Notes: generated by a model from the letters alone, not told the origin. DNA of 47,796 nt from an uncultured Desulfomonile sp. (GCA_903952205.1 CAJBEZ010000070.1:1-47796); one strand, 5' to 3'; numbered from the stretch's first letter, positions 8,000 through 17,235 are shown. Made by a program: numbers and translations.

Positions 8000-9376
8000 A
8001 TGTTACTGCGACATACTTCAAAAGAAATTACTGAACGAAGCGCCTTAACTATCAACCCGGCCAAGACCTGCCAGCCCATCGGCGCGATGTACGCCGCTCT
8101 GGGTATTCACGGTTGCCTCCCGCACAGTCATGGTTCGCAGGGTTGCTGCGCATATCATCGAAGCGCTCTTACACGCCATTACAAAGAACCGGTGATGGCC
8201 GCCACAAGTTCCTTCACCGAAGGGGCTTCTGTCTTCGGCGGACAGGCGAACCTGGTGCAGGCGATAGATAACATTTTTACCATCTACGAGCCGGAGGTGA
8301 TCGCCGTCCACACTACGTGTCTATCTGAGACAATAGGCGATGACATTCCTCAGATCACACGCAAGGCTGAAGCGGACGGCAAAATCCCTAAAGGCAAATA
8401 CGTCATACATGTTAATACGCCGAGCTATGTCGGGACACATGTAACCGGATTTGCGAACATGACTAAAGCAATGGTGGATTATTTCTCTGAGTCCACTGGG
8501 CAAAAGATTGATCAGATCAACATTGTTCCAGGCTACGTAGAACCATCCGACATGGAGGAAGTTAAAAGATTAGCTGAAATGATGGGCGTACGTGTTGTGA
8601 TGTTTCCCGATACGTCCAAGGTGCTCAATCGGCCTCAAACTGGTAAGTACGAAATGTTTCCAGCGGGCGGCGTGACAGTGGAAGCCCTAAAGACCACAGG
8701 CGACAGTCTGGCCACCATAGGTCTGGGAACGCTGGCTTCAGGACCAGCCGCAAGAGCGCTTGACACTAAATGCGGCGTGCCGTGTGAAATACTCGATCTG
8801 CCAATCGGATTCAAGGCAACCGACCGGTTCGTGGACACACTGAGAAAAACTCTGGGAATAACTGTGCCGGAGAGCCTGAATGAGGAACGTGGTCAGTTAT
8901 TGGACATCGTTACCGACATGCATCAGTACTTCTACGGAAAAAAGGTTGCGCTGGCGGGCGACCCGGATCACCTGATCGCCCTTACTGAATTTCTTGTTTC
9001 GATAGACATGTGGCCGATCCACATCGTTACCGGCGCATCCGGCAAGAAATTCGAATCCCGTATTCGTCAAATCATGAAGGATTCTCCATACCCCATAAAT
9101 ATTAAGGCTCCGGGTGACCTGTTCCTGTTGCACCAATGGATCAAAAACGAACCGGTAGACCTGCTTATGGGAAACACCTACATGAAGTACATCGCTCGTG
9201 ATGAGGACATTCCGCTGGTCAGGATGGGCTTTCCTATTCTGGACCGAATCGGACACAGTTATTTTCCTACGGTTGGGTACCGCGGCGGCATGCGCCTGTT
9301 GGAGAAGATCCTAGACGCTATGCTTGATCGACAGGATCGCGACTCCCCTGAAGAGAGTTTTGAACTGGTGATGTAA
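8000..9376 (+). CDS. nifK: nitrogenase MoFe protein beta chain NifK
   Basis: The 458-residue beta subunit is short, like that of Clostridium pasteurianum, because it lacks the N-terminal extension of proteobacterial NifK; this matches the long NifD. The P-cluster ligands are seen in KTCQPIGAMYAALG, GSQGCCAYHRS and TTCLSETIGDD. The C-terminal GFPILDRIGHSYFPTVGYRG is the usual NifK ending. I use the ATG at 8000, preceded by AAGGAAGGA, instead of the TTG at 7973, which overlaps nifD. It forms the alpha2-beta2 tetramer with NifD. Confidence 0.97.
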   Translation: MLLRHTSKEITERSALTINPAKTCQPIGAMYAALGIHGCLPHSHGSQGCCAYHRSALTRHYKEPVMAATSSFTEGASVFGGQANLVQAIDNIFTIYEPEVIAVHTTCLSETIGDDIPQITRKAEADGKIPKGKYVIHVNTPSYVGTHVTGFANMTKAMVDYFSESTGQKIDQINIVPGYVEPSDMEEVKRLAEMMGVRVVMFPDTSKVLNRPQTGKYEMFPAGGVTVEALKTTGDSLATIGLGTLASGPAARALDTKCGVPCEILDLPIGFKATDRFVDTLRKTLGITVPESLNEERGQLLDIVTDMHQYFYGKKVALAGDPDHLIALTEFLVSIDMWPIHIVTGASGKKFESRIRQIMKDSPYPINIKAPGDLFLLHQWIKNEPVDLLMGNTYMKYIARDEDIPLVRMGFPILDRIGHSYFPTVGYRGGMRLLEKILDAMLDRQDRDSPEESFELVM

Positions 9377-9399
9377 AAGCGCACAAAAGGAGATTTTCG

Positions 9400-9702
9400 A
9401 TGAACAAACCCGATTATCATTTTTTCGTCTGCGCCAGTTTTAGAGGCACAGAAGCGAAAGGAAAGTGTATCAAAAAGGAATCCCTGAAGCTCATACCCTA
9501 CCTGGAAGAAGAGCTGGCCGATCGCGGCCTTAACGCAATGGTATCGAGCACGGGTTGTTTAAAACTTTGTGAGGAAGGACCGGTGATGGTGATCTATCCC
9601 CAGGGACAGTGGTACCGTGATGTCAATAGTGAGAAAGTGGTGGATGAGATCCTGGACGCATTAGAAGATGGTCGTGTTGCCGAGTCCCATCTCCTCGCCT
9701 GA
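9400..9702 (+). CDS. thioredoxin-like [2Fe-2S] ferredoxin in the nif operon
   Basis: The 100-residue protein has the thioredoxin-like [2Fe-2S] ferredoxin pattern: two cysteines in the first part (VCASF and GKCIKK, 11 residues between) and a C-x3-C pair in STGCLKLCEEGP. Relatives are the clostridial [2Fe-2S] ferredoxin and Azotobacter FeSI-type protein, which bind the MoFe protein. Its place between nifK and nifE suggests a role in electron supply to nitrogenase or to cofactor assembly. AAAGGAG precedes the ATG. The gap to nifK is 23 bases and to nifE 25 bases. Confidence 0.88.
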   Translation: MNKPDYHFFVCASFRGTEAKGKCIKKESLKLIPYLEEELADRGLNAMVSSTGCLKLCEEGPVMVIYPQGQWYRDVNSEKVVDEILDALEDGRVAESHLLA

Positions 9703-9727
9703 AATTATTACTTGGAAGGTCACGAAA

Positions 9728-11134
9728 ATGACTAATTCAATTTTTGCAGAGAGAAAAGATCAGGTCCATCGAAAAGGCGATGAGCCCTTTCAGATGTCCT
9801 GCGACAAAGACAGCCTGGCCGGGGCGGTAAGTCAGAGGGCCTGCGTATTCTGCGGCTCCAGGGTGGTCCTGTATCCGATAACAGACGCATTGCACCTTGT
9901 CCACGGCCCAATTGGTTGCGCAGCGTATACATGGGACATCCGGGGGGCTTTGTCCTCGGGGCCTGAGCTACACCGTCACAGCTACTCCACGGACTTACAG
10001 GAGAGCGACGTGATCTTTGGAGGCGAAGACAAACTATACCGGGCGCTCACTCAACTGATAGACAGGATTAACCCGGAAGCGGCCTTTGTTTACTCGACAT
10101 GCATAGTGGGGATCATTGGTGATGACCTCTCAGGTGTGTGCAAGAAAGTGGAACGGGAGAAGGGCATCCCTGTGATCCCAGTGGAATCCGAAGGTTTTAA
10201 GGGCAACAAGCGAGCAGGATACAACGCTGCATGCAGGGCCATGTTTCAACTCGTAGGAACAGGCGCTGTTGACGATGTAAGCCCGTTGAGCGTGAACATT
10301 CTAGGGGATTTTAATCTTGCAGGAGAGATATGGATTATTCGCGAATATTTGGAGCGAATGGGACTGCAAGTCGTCGCCAACATTACGGGTGACGGAAGAG
10401 TCGGGGACATCCGGCGAGCCCACGGCGCCTCATTAAATTTGGTCCAATGCTCGGGCTCAACGATAGATCTCGCCAAGATGATTCAGGACGAATACCAGAG
10501 ACCATTCTTGCGGGTTTCCTTTTTTGGTGTCGAAGACATGGCTGATTCACTCTATAAGGTCGCAGATTTTTTTAAGGACATGGACCCGCAAATCCTGGAG
10601 AGAACCAAGGCCCTTGTCAGGGATGAACTAAGTGAACTGTATCCGAAATTGAAGAAATACAGGAAAGCTCTGGAGGGGAAAAAAGCCGCAATTTACGTTG
10701 GGGGCGCTTTTAAGGCTTTTTCTCTAGTTAAAGCGTTCAGACTCTTGGGAATGACCGTAGAACTAGTCGGTTCCCAGACAGGCACTGAAGAAGACTACAG
10801 GGAACTCCATGAAATAACTGATCCTGGAACCATTATAGTGGATGATTCCAATCCACTTGAATTGTCTTCGTTTCTTGAAGAAAAGGATGTTGACATTTTC
10901 GTCGGTGGAGTAAAGGAGCGACCGATAGCATACAAACTGGGAGTAGGGTTCTGTGACCATAATCACGAACGTAAAGAGGCCCTGGAGGGCTTTGTGGGGA
11001 TGTTGAATTTTGCCAAAGAAGTTTATTCCACCGTCATGAGCCCCGTCTGGCGTTTTACCCCTCGAAAACAGGCGCTTTCGTCAAACCGATCTAAAATGGA
11101 TGTGCGCAATGAAAAAAAAGCGATTAAAAACTGA
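9728..11134 (+). CDS. nifE: nitrogenase cofactor scaffold NifE
   Basis: NifE forms with NifN the scaffold on which the NifB-derived iron-sulfur core matures into FeMo cofactor. The 468-residue protein is NifD-like with cysteine regions QRACVFCGSR, GPIGCAAYTWD and STCIVGIIGDD, and the cofactor-side Cys in NLVQCSGSTIDLA. The longer frame from 9668 overlaps the ferredoxin gene; I chose the ATG at 9728 because GGAAGGT lies 8 bases before it. The C-terminal tail, from about residue 440, is basic and poorly conserved. It overlaps the start of nifN. Confidence 0.95.
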   Translation: MTNSIFAERKDQVHRKGDEPFQMSCDKDSLAGAVSQRACVFCGSRVVLYPITDALHLVHGPIGCAAYTWDIRGALSSGPELHRHSYSTDLQESDVIFGGEDKLYRALTQLIDRINPEAAFVYSTCIVGIIGDDLSGVCKKVEREKGIPVIPVESEGFKGNKRAGYNAACRAMFQLVGTGAVDDVSPLSVNILGDFNLAGEIWIIREYLERMGLQVVANITGDGRVGDIRRAHGASLNLVQCSGSTIDLAKMIQDEYQRPFLRVSFFGVEDMADSLYKVADFFKDMDPQILERTKALVRDELSELYPKLKKYRKALEGKKAAIYVGGAFKAFSLVKAFRLLGMTVELVGSQTGTEEDYRELHEITDPGTIIVDDSNPLELSSFLEEKDVDIFVGGVKERPIAYKLGVGFCDHNHERKEALEGFVGMLNFAKEVYSTVMSPVWRFTPRKQALSSNRSKMDVRNEKKAIKN

Positions 11135-12497
11135 GAAAGAACCCTACGTAGCAACCACGGATAGTTGCAAGCTGTGTGCGCCTCTCGGGGCTTGCCTGGC
11201 GTTCAAGGGCGTGGAAGCGTCGGTTCCCTTCCTTCACGGATCACAAGGATGCGCAACGTACATGAGACGCTACGTTATCAGCCATTTTAGGGAGCCTGTA
11301 GATATCGCTTCATCGTCTTTGGGAGAGAAGCACGCAGTGTATGGAGGAGGGCCTAACCTGAAACTCGGACTCAAGAATGTGATGTCCAAGTATAATTGTG
11401 GTCTTATTGGAGTAGCGACTACGTGTTTGACCGAGACAATTGGGGATGACACTTCCAGGCTTGTAAAAGAGTTCCGGGAGGAATTCTCCGAAGTAACAGC
11501 AGGCCATGGAAATCCTACTATAGTCAATGTTTCTACACCAAGTTACGCAGGATCTCATATAGACGGTTTTCATTCGGCGGTCCGGGCGATCGTGGACCAA
11601 GTGGCTTCTAATGTTCAAGCCTTTGAGAATACTTTGAATCTGTTCCCTGGTTTTGTTTCTCCGGCGGACACTCGTTACTTAAAAGAAATTGTTCATGACT
11701 TTGGGCTTAATCCGGTCATATTGCCAGACATTTCCGAGACCCTTGACGCTCCGGCCGCGAGCGAATACGAGAAAATCCCGTCTGGCGGAACACCGATCGC
11801 AAGCATAAAGTCCATGGGATCAGCTTCATATTCCATAGAATTCGGTCGATGTTTAAGTGACGCAATGTCGGCTTCTAATGTGCTGGCGGATAGATTCAAT
11901 GTTCCTTCCAGGAAATTGGGGACACCTATCGGGCTTAGAGAAACTGATATTTTCATGAATACGCTGGAAGAGATTTCCTGCAGGAAGGTCCCCATTAAAT
12001 ATGAACGGGAAAGAGGTCGATTGATAGATTCTTACGTGGATGGCCACAAATATGTTTCCGGGAAAAGGGCCGTGATTTATGGCGACCCGGATACGGTCGT
12101 AGGCCTGGTGTCTTTTCTGACGGAAATCGGAATTATACCGGTCCTTTGCGCCACCGGCGCCAAAAACCAGTATTTTCAAACGGCAATTAAGGCTGTAACA
12201 GAGGACATTCTGGAAGAAACTCCTGTGACTCTAGATAATATTGATTTTTTTGATATTGAAGAAACAGCCGAGAAATTAGCTCCAGATGTGCTTCTAGGCT
12301 CCAGCAAGGGCTATAAACTCGCACGAAAATGGAACATACCTTTAGTGCGTTTGGGATTCCCCATTCACGACCGTTTTGGGGCCCAAAGAATTTGTCAACT
12401 AGGCTACAAAGGGACTCAAGACCTTTTTGATATAACAGTTAACGCATTGATACAGGCGACGCAGGACCGATCCCCAATTGGTTACACTTACATCTGA
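11100..12497 (+). CDS. nifN: nitrogenase cofactor scaffold NifN
   Basis: NifN is the NifK-like partner of NifE. The 465-residue protein has DSCKLCAPLGACLAFKG, HGSQGCATYMRRY and TTCLTETIGDD, in the positions of the NifK P-cluster motifs, and ends with the family motif GFPIHDRFGAQR. Two starts are possible: ATG 11100 and ATG 11109, the second with GGATG upstream; both lie inside the last codons of nifE, so translation is likely coupled. No NifX or NafY domain is fused. It completes the NifEN scaffold. Confidence 0.95.
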   Translation: MCAMKKKRLKTEKEPYVATTDSCKLCAPLGACLAFKGVEASVPFLHGSQGCATYMRRYVISHFREPVDIASSSLGEKHAVYGGGPNLKLGLKNVMSKYNCGLIGVATTCLTETIGDDTSRLVKEFREEFSEVTAGHGNPTIVNVSTPSYAGSHIDGFHSAVRAIVDQVASNVQAFENTLNLFPGFVSPADTRYLKEIVHDFGLNPVILPDISETLDAPAASEYEKIPSGGTPIASIKSMGSASYSIEFGRCLSDAMSASNVLADRFNVPSRKLGTPIGLRETDIFMNTLEEISCRKVPIKYERERGRLIDSYVDGHKYVSGKRAVIYGDPDTVVGLVSFLTEIGIIPVLCATGAKNQYFQTAIKAVTEDILEETPVTLDNIDFFDIEETAEKLAPDVLLGSSKGYKLARKWNIPLVRLGFPIHDRFGAQRICQLGYKGTQDLFDITVNALIQATQDRSPIGYTYI

Positions 12498-12538
12498 TCG
12501 GGTTTCAATTGCGCGCGGAGCGGAGAAAGGAGTTACCC

Positions 12539-13813
12539 ATGAACCAGCTAATTAACACAAAATTACATCCATGCTTCAATGTTGAGGCTAAACATACCTA
12601 CGCCAGGGTCCACTTGCCAATAGCGCCGGACTGTAACATTAAGTGCAATTACTGTAATCGAAAGAATGATTGCATCAATGAAAGTAGGCCTGGAGTATCC
12701 AGCGCAATCCTTACACCGCAACAGGCGGTTGATTATCTCGAGAAAATTGTGGCCGAGGTCCCCAACATAAGCGTTGTGGGCGTAGCAGGCCCAGGAGACC
12801 CGTTTGCAAAACCTGAACTGACGATCAAGACGCTGGATCTCGTGCGTGAAAAATTTCCGCATCTGCTACTGTGTCTCGCAAGTAACGGTTTGAATGTATT
12901 GCCTTATGTGCAGGAACTCAAACGACTGAATCTGTCACATATGAGCATCACAATAAACGCAGTGGACCCGGAGATCGGGGCAAAGATTTACAGTTGGATA
13001 AGGGACGGCAAAGTTATCTACAGACGCCGACAGGCCGCTGAAATTCTCCTGGATCGACAACTCGCAACCGTAATGGCGCTTAAGGAAGCGGGCATAATTG
13101 TAAAAATAAATACAGTTACGATTCCTGGCGTCAACGATCATCATGTGATCGAAGTTTCAAAGAAGATGGCTGAACTCGGAGTTGATATTCAGAATTGTAT
13201 GGTAATTTTTCCAAACCAGGGTACACCCTTTGAGAATATCGCCGAACCATCTTCGGAAGAAATAGGCGCTATACGCAAGGAAGCGGAAAAGCATCTTCCA
13301 CAGATGCGACATTGCACCCGTTGCAGGGCCGACGCTGTCGGACTCCTCGGAAAAGACATGAGCCCTGAAAGAACGAATGAACTTATGAGGCAAGCTACCA
13401 CAGCCGGCCCTTCGCTTGATGGACGGCCTTACGTAGCGGTAGCGTCTCTGGAAGGCATGCTGGTCAATCAACATCTTGGCGAAGCTTACAAATTCCAGAT
13501 TTGGGGGAAAGAAGATAACAACTTCTTTCTGTTCGAAGAAAGGGACGCTCCCGAGACTGGAGGTGGTATGGAGCGGTGGAATGAAATGGTTCGGATTTTC
13601 AAGGACTGTAGGGCAGTGCTCGTGAGTGGAATAGGAGAAACCCCCCGGAAAGTTCTCGAGGAAAGCGGCATTGTTCCTGTTGAAATGAATGGTTTTATAG
13701 CTGAAGGGTTGGAAACGATTTTTGAAGGGGGTAATATATCCAGACTTAAATCCAGACAATTGGGAAACAGGCAGGGATGCGGATGCTCTGGAAACGGCCT
13801 TGGATGCGGATGA
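12539..13813 (+). CDS. nifB: FeMo-cofactor core synthase NifB (radical SAM with NifX-like domain)
   Basis: NifB fuses two [4Fe-4S] clusters and inserts the central carbide from S-adenosylmethionine to give the 8Fe core. The 424-residue protein has the radical-SAM CxxxCxxC at Cys32, Cys36 and Cys39, followed by the GxGxP-like region VAGPGDPFAKPE. The C-terminal third (from about residue 295, RPYVAVASLEGM) is a NifX/dinitrogenase-cofactor binding domain. An unusual Cys/Gly-rich tail, GCGCSGNGLGCG, ends the protein. The ATG at 12539 follows AAAGGAG. It is the last gene of the operon; no terminator is visible in the 17 bases before the convergent gene. Confidence 0.96.
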   Translation: MNQLINTKLHPCFNVEAKHTYARVHLPIAPDCNIKCNYCNRKNDCINESRPGVSSAILTPQQAVDYLEKIVAEVPNISVVGVAGPGDPFAKPELTIKTLDLVREKFPHLLLCLASNGLNVLPYVQELKRLNLSHMSITINAVDPEIGAKIYSWIRDGKVIYRRRQAAEILLDRQLATVMALKEAGIIVKINTVTIPGVNDHHVIEVSKKMAELGVDIQNCMVIFPNQGTPFENIAEPSSEEIGAIRKEAEKHLPQMRHCTRCRADAVGLLGKDMSPERTNELMRQATTAGPSLDGRPYVAVASLEGMLVNQHLGEAYKFQIWGKEDNNFFLFEERDAPETGGGMERWNEMVRIFKDCRAVLVSGIGETPRKVLEESGIVPVEMNGFIAEGLETIFEGGNISRLKSRQLGNRQGCGCSGNGLGCG

Positions 13814-13830
13814 TCCAAATCTTCTTGAAT

Positions 13831-15021
13831 CTAAAAAATTTCTCCGGCAAAAAGGGCCGTTATGAAATCCGCTATCGGCATTACCGTGATGTTGTCAAAT
13901 TGATAAGTCCTTGATCCGCAATAAATTCCGATCAGGCGGTCTATTTTTAGTTCGGGACCACTAGTTATGGCTCTCAGAGGCTTTTCCCAGCTCCGGTCCC
14001 AACGTTCGGCCCTTTTTACCTCCACAGCGACCACATGAGGAGGATTGTCAAATTGCCTTCGTGCTGTTTCGATGATGAAGTCCACTTCCACCCCGGCTGG
14101 AGTCCGATAGAAAAACAGCGGCCGAAGCTTGCGACTAATCTCATTGTAGACCCGTAGTTCATGGTAGACCAGAGTTTCCAGGGCGGTTCCCTGCCAAACC
14201 CGATCAACGGGATCGCGAAGCCAACCCGCCGCTGCCCGTGCCACACCCGGATCAAACCAATAGAACTTGGGATGGGCGGCTTCACGAACTTTAAACCCAG
14301 GACGCCAAGCCGGCAGGAAATGCCCCAGCAGGGTATCAATAAGGATTGAGAAATAGGTATCCACCGTACTGCGGGACACCGCCGTTTCCCTTGCGATGTT
14401 TACCAAATTGACCTGCTGTCCATTGAATTGTCCAGCCAAGTTCAGAAATCGGACAAAGGGAGGGACCCTTCGGACCAATCCTTCTTCTCGGACCTCTTCC
14501 CTGAGATAGGTATTCAAATACGCTGAGAGGATCTCGGGGGCTTGATCCGGGTCTTCTTGGACAAACGGCAGCATCCCCCAACTCACTGACCTCATTAGAT
14601 CAAAATTCGTTCCCAACTCTTTGGCCGAAAATCCTTCCAAATTAACAGTCACTGCCCTCCCTGCCAACAAGTTCGCCCCACCTCGACGCAATTTTCTCGC
14701 CGATGATCCACATAGAGCAAACCGCCAACGTCGAGACTCCATTAGGCGGTGAACTTCATCGAGGAGTTCCGGCGCTTTCTGGATTTCATCCAGCAATATC
14801 CAGGTTCGTTCTGGCTTCTGGCCTATGATGGCCTCGAGTCTATGAGGATCCCTTGAAAGTTCCAGATACAGGGAAGCATCGAGCAGGTCCAAACTGACGG
14901 CTTCCGGAAGCGCATGCCGTAGCATAGTGCTCTTTCCGACACCACGGGGTCCAAACAGAAAAAAGGAGCGATTGGGGCAGGTTAGGAGACGGGGAACATA
15001 GTTAGTTCTCGGGATATTCAT
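13831..15021 (-). CDS. AAA+ ATPase with DUF4143 domain
   Basis: The 396-residue protein is one of the solitary prokaryotic AAA ATPases. The N-terminal half has Walker A GPRGVGKS (residues 24-31) and Walker B TWILLDEI, then the arginine-containing CGSSARKLRR sensor region. The C-terminal DUF4143 part has VDFIIE and VAVEVKRA, which resemble a restriction-endonuclease-like core (D...E-x-K). Function is unknown for the family; members are patchy in genomes, often repeated, and look mobile. It is convergent with nifB and has an inverted repeat just upstream of its start, so autoregulation is possible. Confidence 0.85.
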   Translation of the reverse strand: MNIPRTNYVPRLLTCPNRSFFLFGPRGVGKSTMLRHALPEAVSLDLLDASLYLELSRDPHRLEAIIGQKPERTWILLDEIQKAPELLDEVHRLMESRRWRFALCGSSARKLRRGGANLLAGRAVTVNLEGFSAKELGTNFDLMRSVSWGMLPFVQEDPDQAPEILSAYLNTYLREEVREEGLVRRVPPFVRFLNLAGQFNGQQVNLVNIARETAVSRSTVDTYFSILIDTLLGHFLPAWRPGFKVREAAHPKFYWFDPGVARAAAGWLRDPVDRVWQGTALETLVYHELRVYNEISRKLRPLFFYRTPAGVEVDFIIETARRQFDNPPHVVAVEVKRAERWDRSWEKPLRAITSGPELKIDRLIGIYCGSRTYQFDNITVMPIADFITALFAGEIF

Positions 15022-15039
15022 GCATTATTACTTCTATAA

Positions 15040-15064
15040 TGTAAATTACCATTGTAAATTTACA
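15040..15064. promoter_or_regulatory. palindromic operator-like site upstream of the DUF4143 ATPase
   Basis: A perfect 12-bp palindrome TGTAAATTTACA (15053-15064) is accompanied by a second half-copy TGTAAATT at 15040-15047, a 13-base step that places both on similar helix faces. The pair sits 19-43 bases before the ATPase start codon, where a repressor would block transcription. No regulator gene is adjacent, so the binding protein is unknown. Confidence 0.4.
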
Positions 15065-15193
15065 TCACCGGCATGATTTTGCAAGAACTTGTTTGCATTC
15101 GACTTTGTTTCAGCTCCTTCTTTCTTTGGTGGCAGCAGGACGCACGTCAATCGGTTTTTTGCTTTGAGGGATTGCCTTCATTGCGTTCGCCTC

Positions 15194-16816
15194 TCAGGGA
15201 GTGGACCGATGTTTGTCCAGAATTCTCACGGTAGCCTTTCCTTTTTTGGGATTGACTTCTATGAGCGTAACGTGTCCTGACTTTATTTTAACATTTGATA
15301 TAGCTCTATGGGAATCTGCTATTCCCTTGATCTTGGGCAAGACGACCGAGTATGAGCCGGGAACCAGAGCAATTTCCTCGTCGGGAGATACAGTTACAGT
15401 GGCCTTGTCATTGCGGATCTCGATTTTTTCGAACGTAAGGACTTTCAGTGCTTTTTTATATCTGGCCAGGGCAGCATCCAGTTGGGCAGGATTTTGAACT
15501 GTAAGGAATAGCCCTCCTGTCTTCTTCGCAAACATAGAGTAAACAGGGAGTCGCTTGGCAGGGATTCCCATTGCCAAAACATCCACACTGACTTTGGCCC
15601 CCGGGATCTGGCGACTTAACGCATGACGAATTTCCTTGGAAGGGCATTTAGATTGACCACATGTTATGAATAAAAGTCTGGGAACGTTATGACCAACTCC
15701 AACAAAGTCTTTTCTGATTGATTGGATAACTGCCCCGCAAGTATTTCCAGGCCTTCCCTCTCCGATTCCGTTGACTTTTTCCTTGAGTCCTTTAAATGGA
15801 TATTCTGTCCATTCAAAGACTGAATGCCCCATACAAGGGGTTTTATCCTTTGTGGAATTGCCTTTGCAGGAAAAATCTTTCATAGATATCTTTGAAGCAG
15901 GGCCAATCGTATCTAACACGCTTGCGATACTGTCTTTGGCGAGTTTAATTCTTGGTGGCGACCACTGCTTGGACTCTCGATTCATGGCTTCTGAGTTGTC
16001 CAAAAGTATCATAAGGGCCCACCGGGTAGGTACCCCAGAGTAGTTATGGATCTTTACGCGTATGGACCCCGGAAGTTGAAACTCCTCCGAAATGGCTGAC
16101 TTGTCGGTTTTTTCTCGCCCCGGTGGCGTAACATCACCACTGGTGTCATTAGTTACAGGGGTTTTGGCTTCATTCTTTTGTTTGACCGGTGGTTTCGCTG
16201 ACGGCCCGCTTGACGATTTTCCACCAGAAAATACTGAGTTGGTCTGCCCCGCCGGATTTGACTTAGTTTCACTAGCGAGATTTGATTCCTTTTGGTGTTT
16301 TTGTGGCTGAGAATCGACTCCCTCAACGGTCTCATCTGCGGAATCAGGCTTTCTCGAATCATGTGAAGAGGACGTTTGAGCGATTGGAGATAAATTCTCT
16401 TTCCCGGATATTTGGACCTTGGATGACGAAGCGGCTTGATCGATGTTTGTTTCGGCCTTGTCCGGGTCTTCGGATGATAAAGCAAGCCTATTTCGTGTCT
16501 CTGGCGCAATATCGGCGCCCGGCGCAGATGGGGCTACTACCGAAACCGCCGGCGCAGATGGGAATCCAGCCTTCGTGTCAACCGCAGTTTCCGGATGTCG
16601 AACTGCGTTACTCACCGGAAAAAGATTGACCGATACTTTTCTAATTGTAGAAATTACTTCATTTCTAAAGACTGCGACTACGGCTGCGGCAACTATCACC
16701 ACCGCTATCAAAAGGGTAAGAGATAGACGCGATAGCCCTGTTTGAGAATTTTCCGGACCGGTGGCGTTTTCGTTGGGGGCTTTTGAATCTTCTGAACGAT
16801 TGTCGGGCTCAACCAT
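15194..16816 (-). CDS. membrane-anchored von Willebrand factor A domain protein
   Basis: The 540-residue protein has a short cytoplasmic N-terminus, one transmembrane helix (about residues 31-50), a 200-residue low-complexity linker rich in Ser, Pro, Lys and Gln, and a vWA domain from about residue 262. The MIDAS metal motif D-x-S-x-S reads D273-N-S275-E-A277, so the third residue is Ala. Further vWA strands are seen in RLLFITCGQSKC and VSVDVLAMGIPA. A beta-rich tail follows. It probably projects outside the inner membrane and mediates protein contacts. AAGGAG lies 8 bases before the ATG, immediately after the end of rnpB, so it may be on the rnpB transcript. Confidence 0.78.
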   Translation of the reverse strand: MVEPDNRSEDSKAPNENATGPENSQTGLSRLSLTLLIAVVIVAAAVVAVFRNEVISTIRKVSVNLFPVSNAVRHPETAVDTKAGFPSAPAVSVVAPSAPGADIAPETRNRLALSSEDPDKAETNIDQAASSSKVQISGKENLSPIAQTSSSHDSRKPDSADETVEGVDSQPQKHQKESNLASETKSNPAGQTNSVFSGGKSSSGPSAKPPVKQKNEAKTPVTNDTSGDVTPPGREKTDKSAISEEFQLPGSIRVKIHNYSGVPTRWALMILLDNSEAMNRESKQWSPPRIKLAKDSIASVLDTIGPASKISMKDFSCKGNSTKDKTPCMGHSVFEWTEYPFKGLKEKVNGIGEGRPGNTCGAVIQSIRKDFVGVGHNVPRLLFITCGQSKCPSKEIRHALSRQIPGAKVSVDVLAMGIPAKRLPVYSMFAKKTGGLFLTVQNPAQLDAALARYKKALKVLTFEKIEIRNDKATVTVSPDEEIALVPGSYSVVLPKIKGIADSHRAISNVKIKSGHVTLIEVNPKKGKATVRILDKHRSTP

Positions 16817-16837
16817 TTCTCACTCCTTTAGAAGGTA

Positions 16838-17199
16838 GTCTGGGGCGGACATTAAGCCGAATTCTGTTTCCGGAAAACCGGACGACGATCATTCATCTAG
16901 GGTAACGGTTACCCGCTACCTCAAGCGACCAACCCGGAAGCATCGGACGGGCTATCCTCAATCGCTTCCCTATTTGGTCTTGCTCCGGATGGGGTTTGCC
17001 TGGCTTCCCGCGTTACCACGAGAACCGGTGAGCTCTTACCTCACCGTTTCACCCTTACCTTCTTTTCCGAAGGCGGTTTACTTTCTGTTGCGCTTTCCTC
17101 GGGGTCACCCCCACCGGGTGTTACCCGGCATCCTGCCCTACGGAGTTCGGACTTTCCTCCCGCGCTGTTTGCGCCGGCGATCGTCTTGCCGCCCCAGAC
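16838..17199 (-). ncRNA. rnpB: RNase P RNA, bacterial class A
   Basis: The minus strand shows the conserved core of RNase P RNA: GGGAGGAAAGTCCG at 17159-17146, a universal GGGCAGG region near 17134-17128, and the ACAGAATTCGGCTTA 3' segment near 16869-16855. The ends are set by a perfect 11-bp P1 helix, GTCTGGGGCGG at the 5' end (17199-17189) with CCGCCCCAGAC at the 3' end (16848-16838). The length of about 362 nt fits class A. It processes the 5' leader of tRNA precursors. Protein-like open frames inside it are shadows. Confidence 0.95.
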
Positions 17200-17206
17200 G
17201 ATTCGC

Positions 17207-17235
17207 GTTATATCGCGTAGGTTGTGAAAAAGCAA
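17207..17235 (-). promoter_or_regulatory. sigma-70 promoter of rnpB
   Basis: On the minus strand TTGCTT (17235-17230) and TATAAC (17212-17207) are separated by exactly 17 bases. Transcription would start about 7 bases further, near 17200, which is the first base of the P1 helix of RNase P RNA. The agreement with the structural 5' end supports both calls. Confidence 0.75.

Noticed and set aside
16092-16745. Several long frames antisense to the vWA gene
   Set aside because: They follow from the low-complexity Ser/Pro/Lys-rich codons of the vWA linker and have no independent support.
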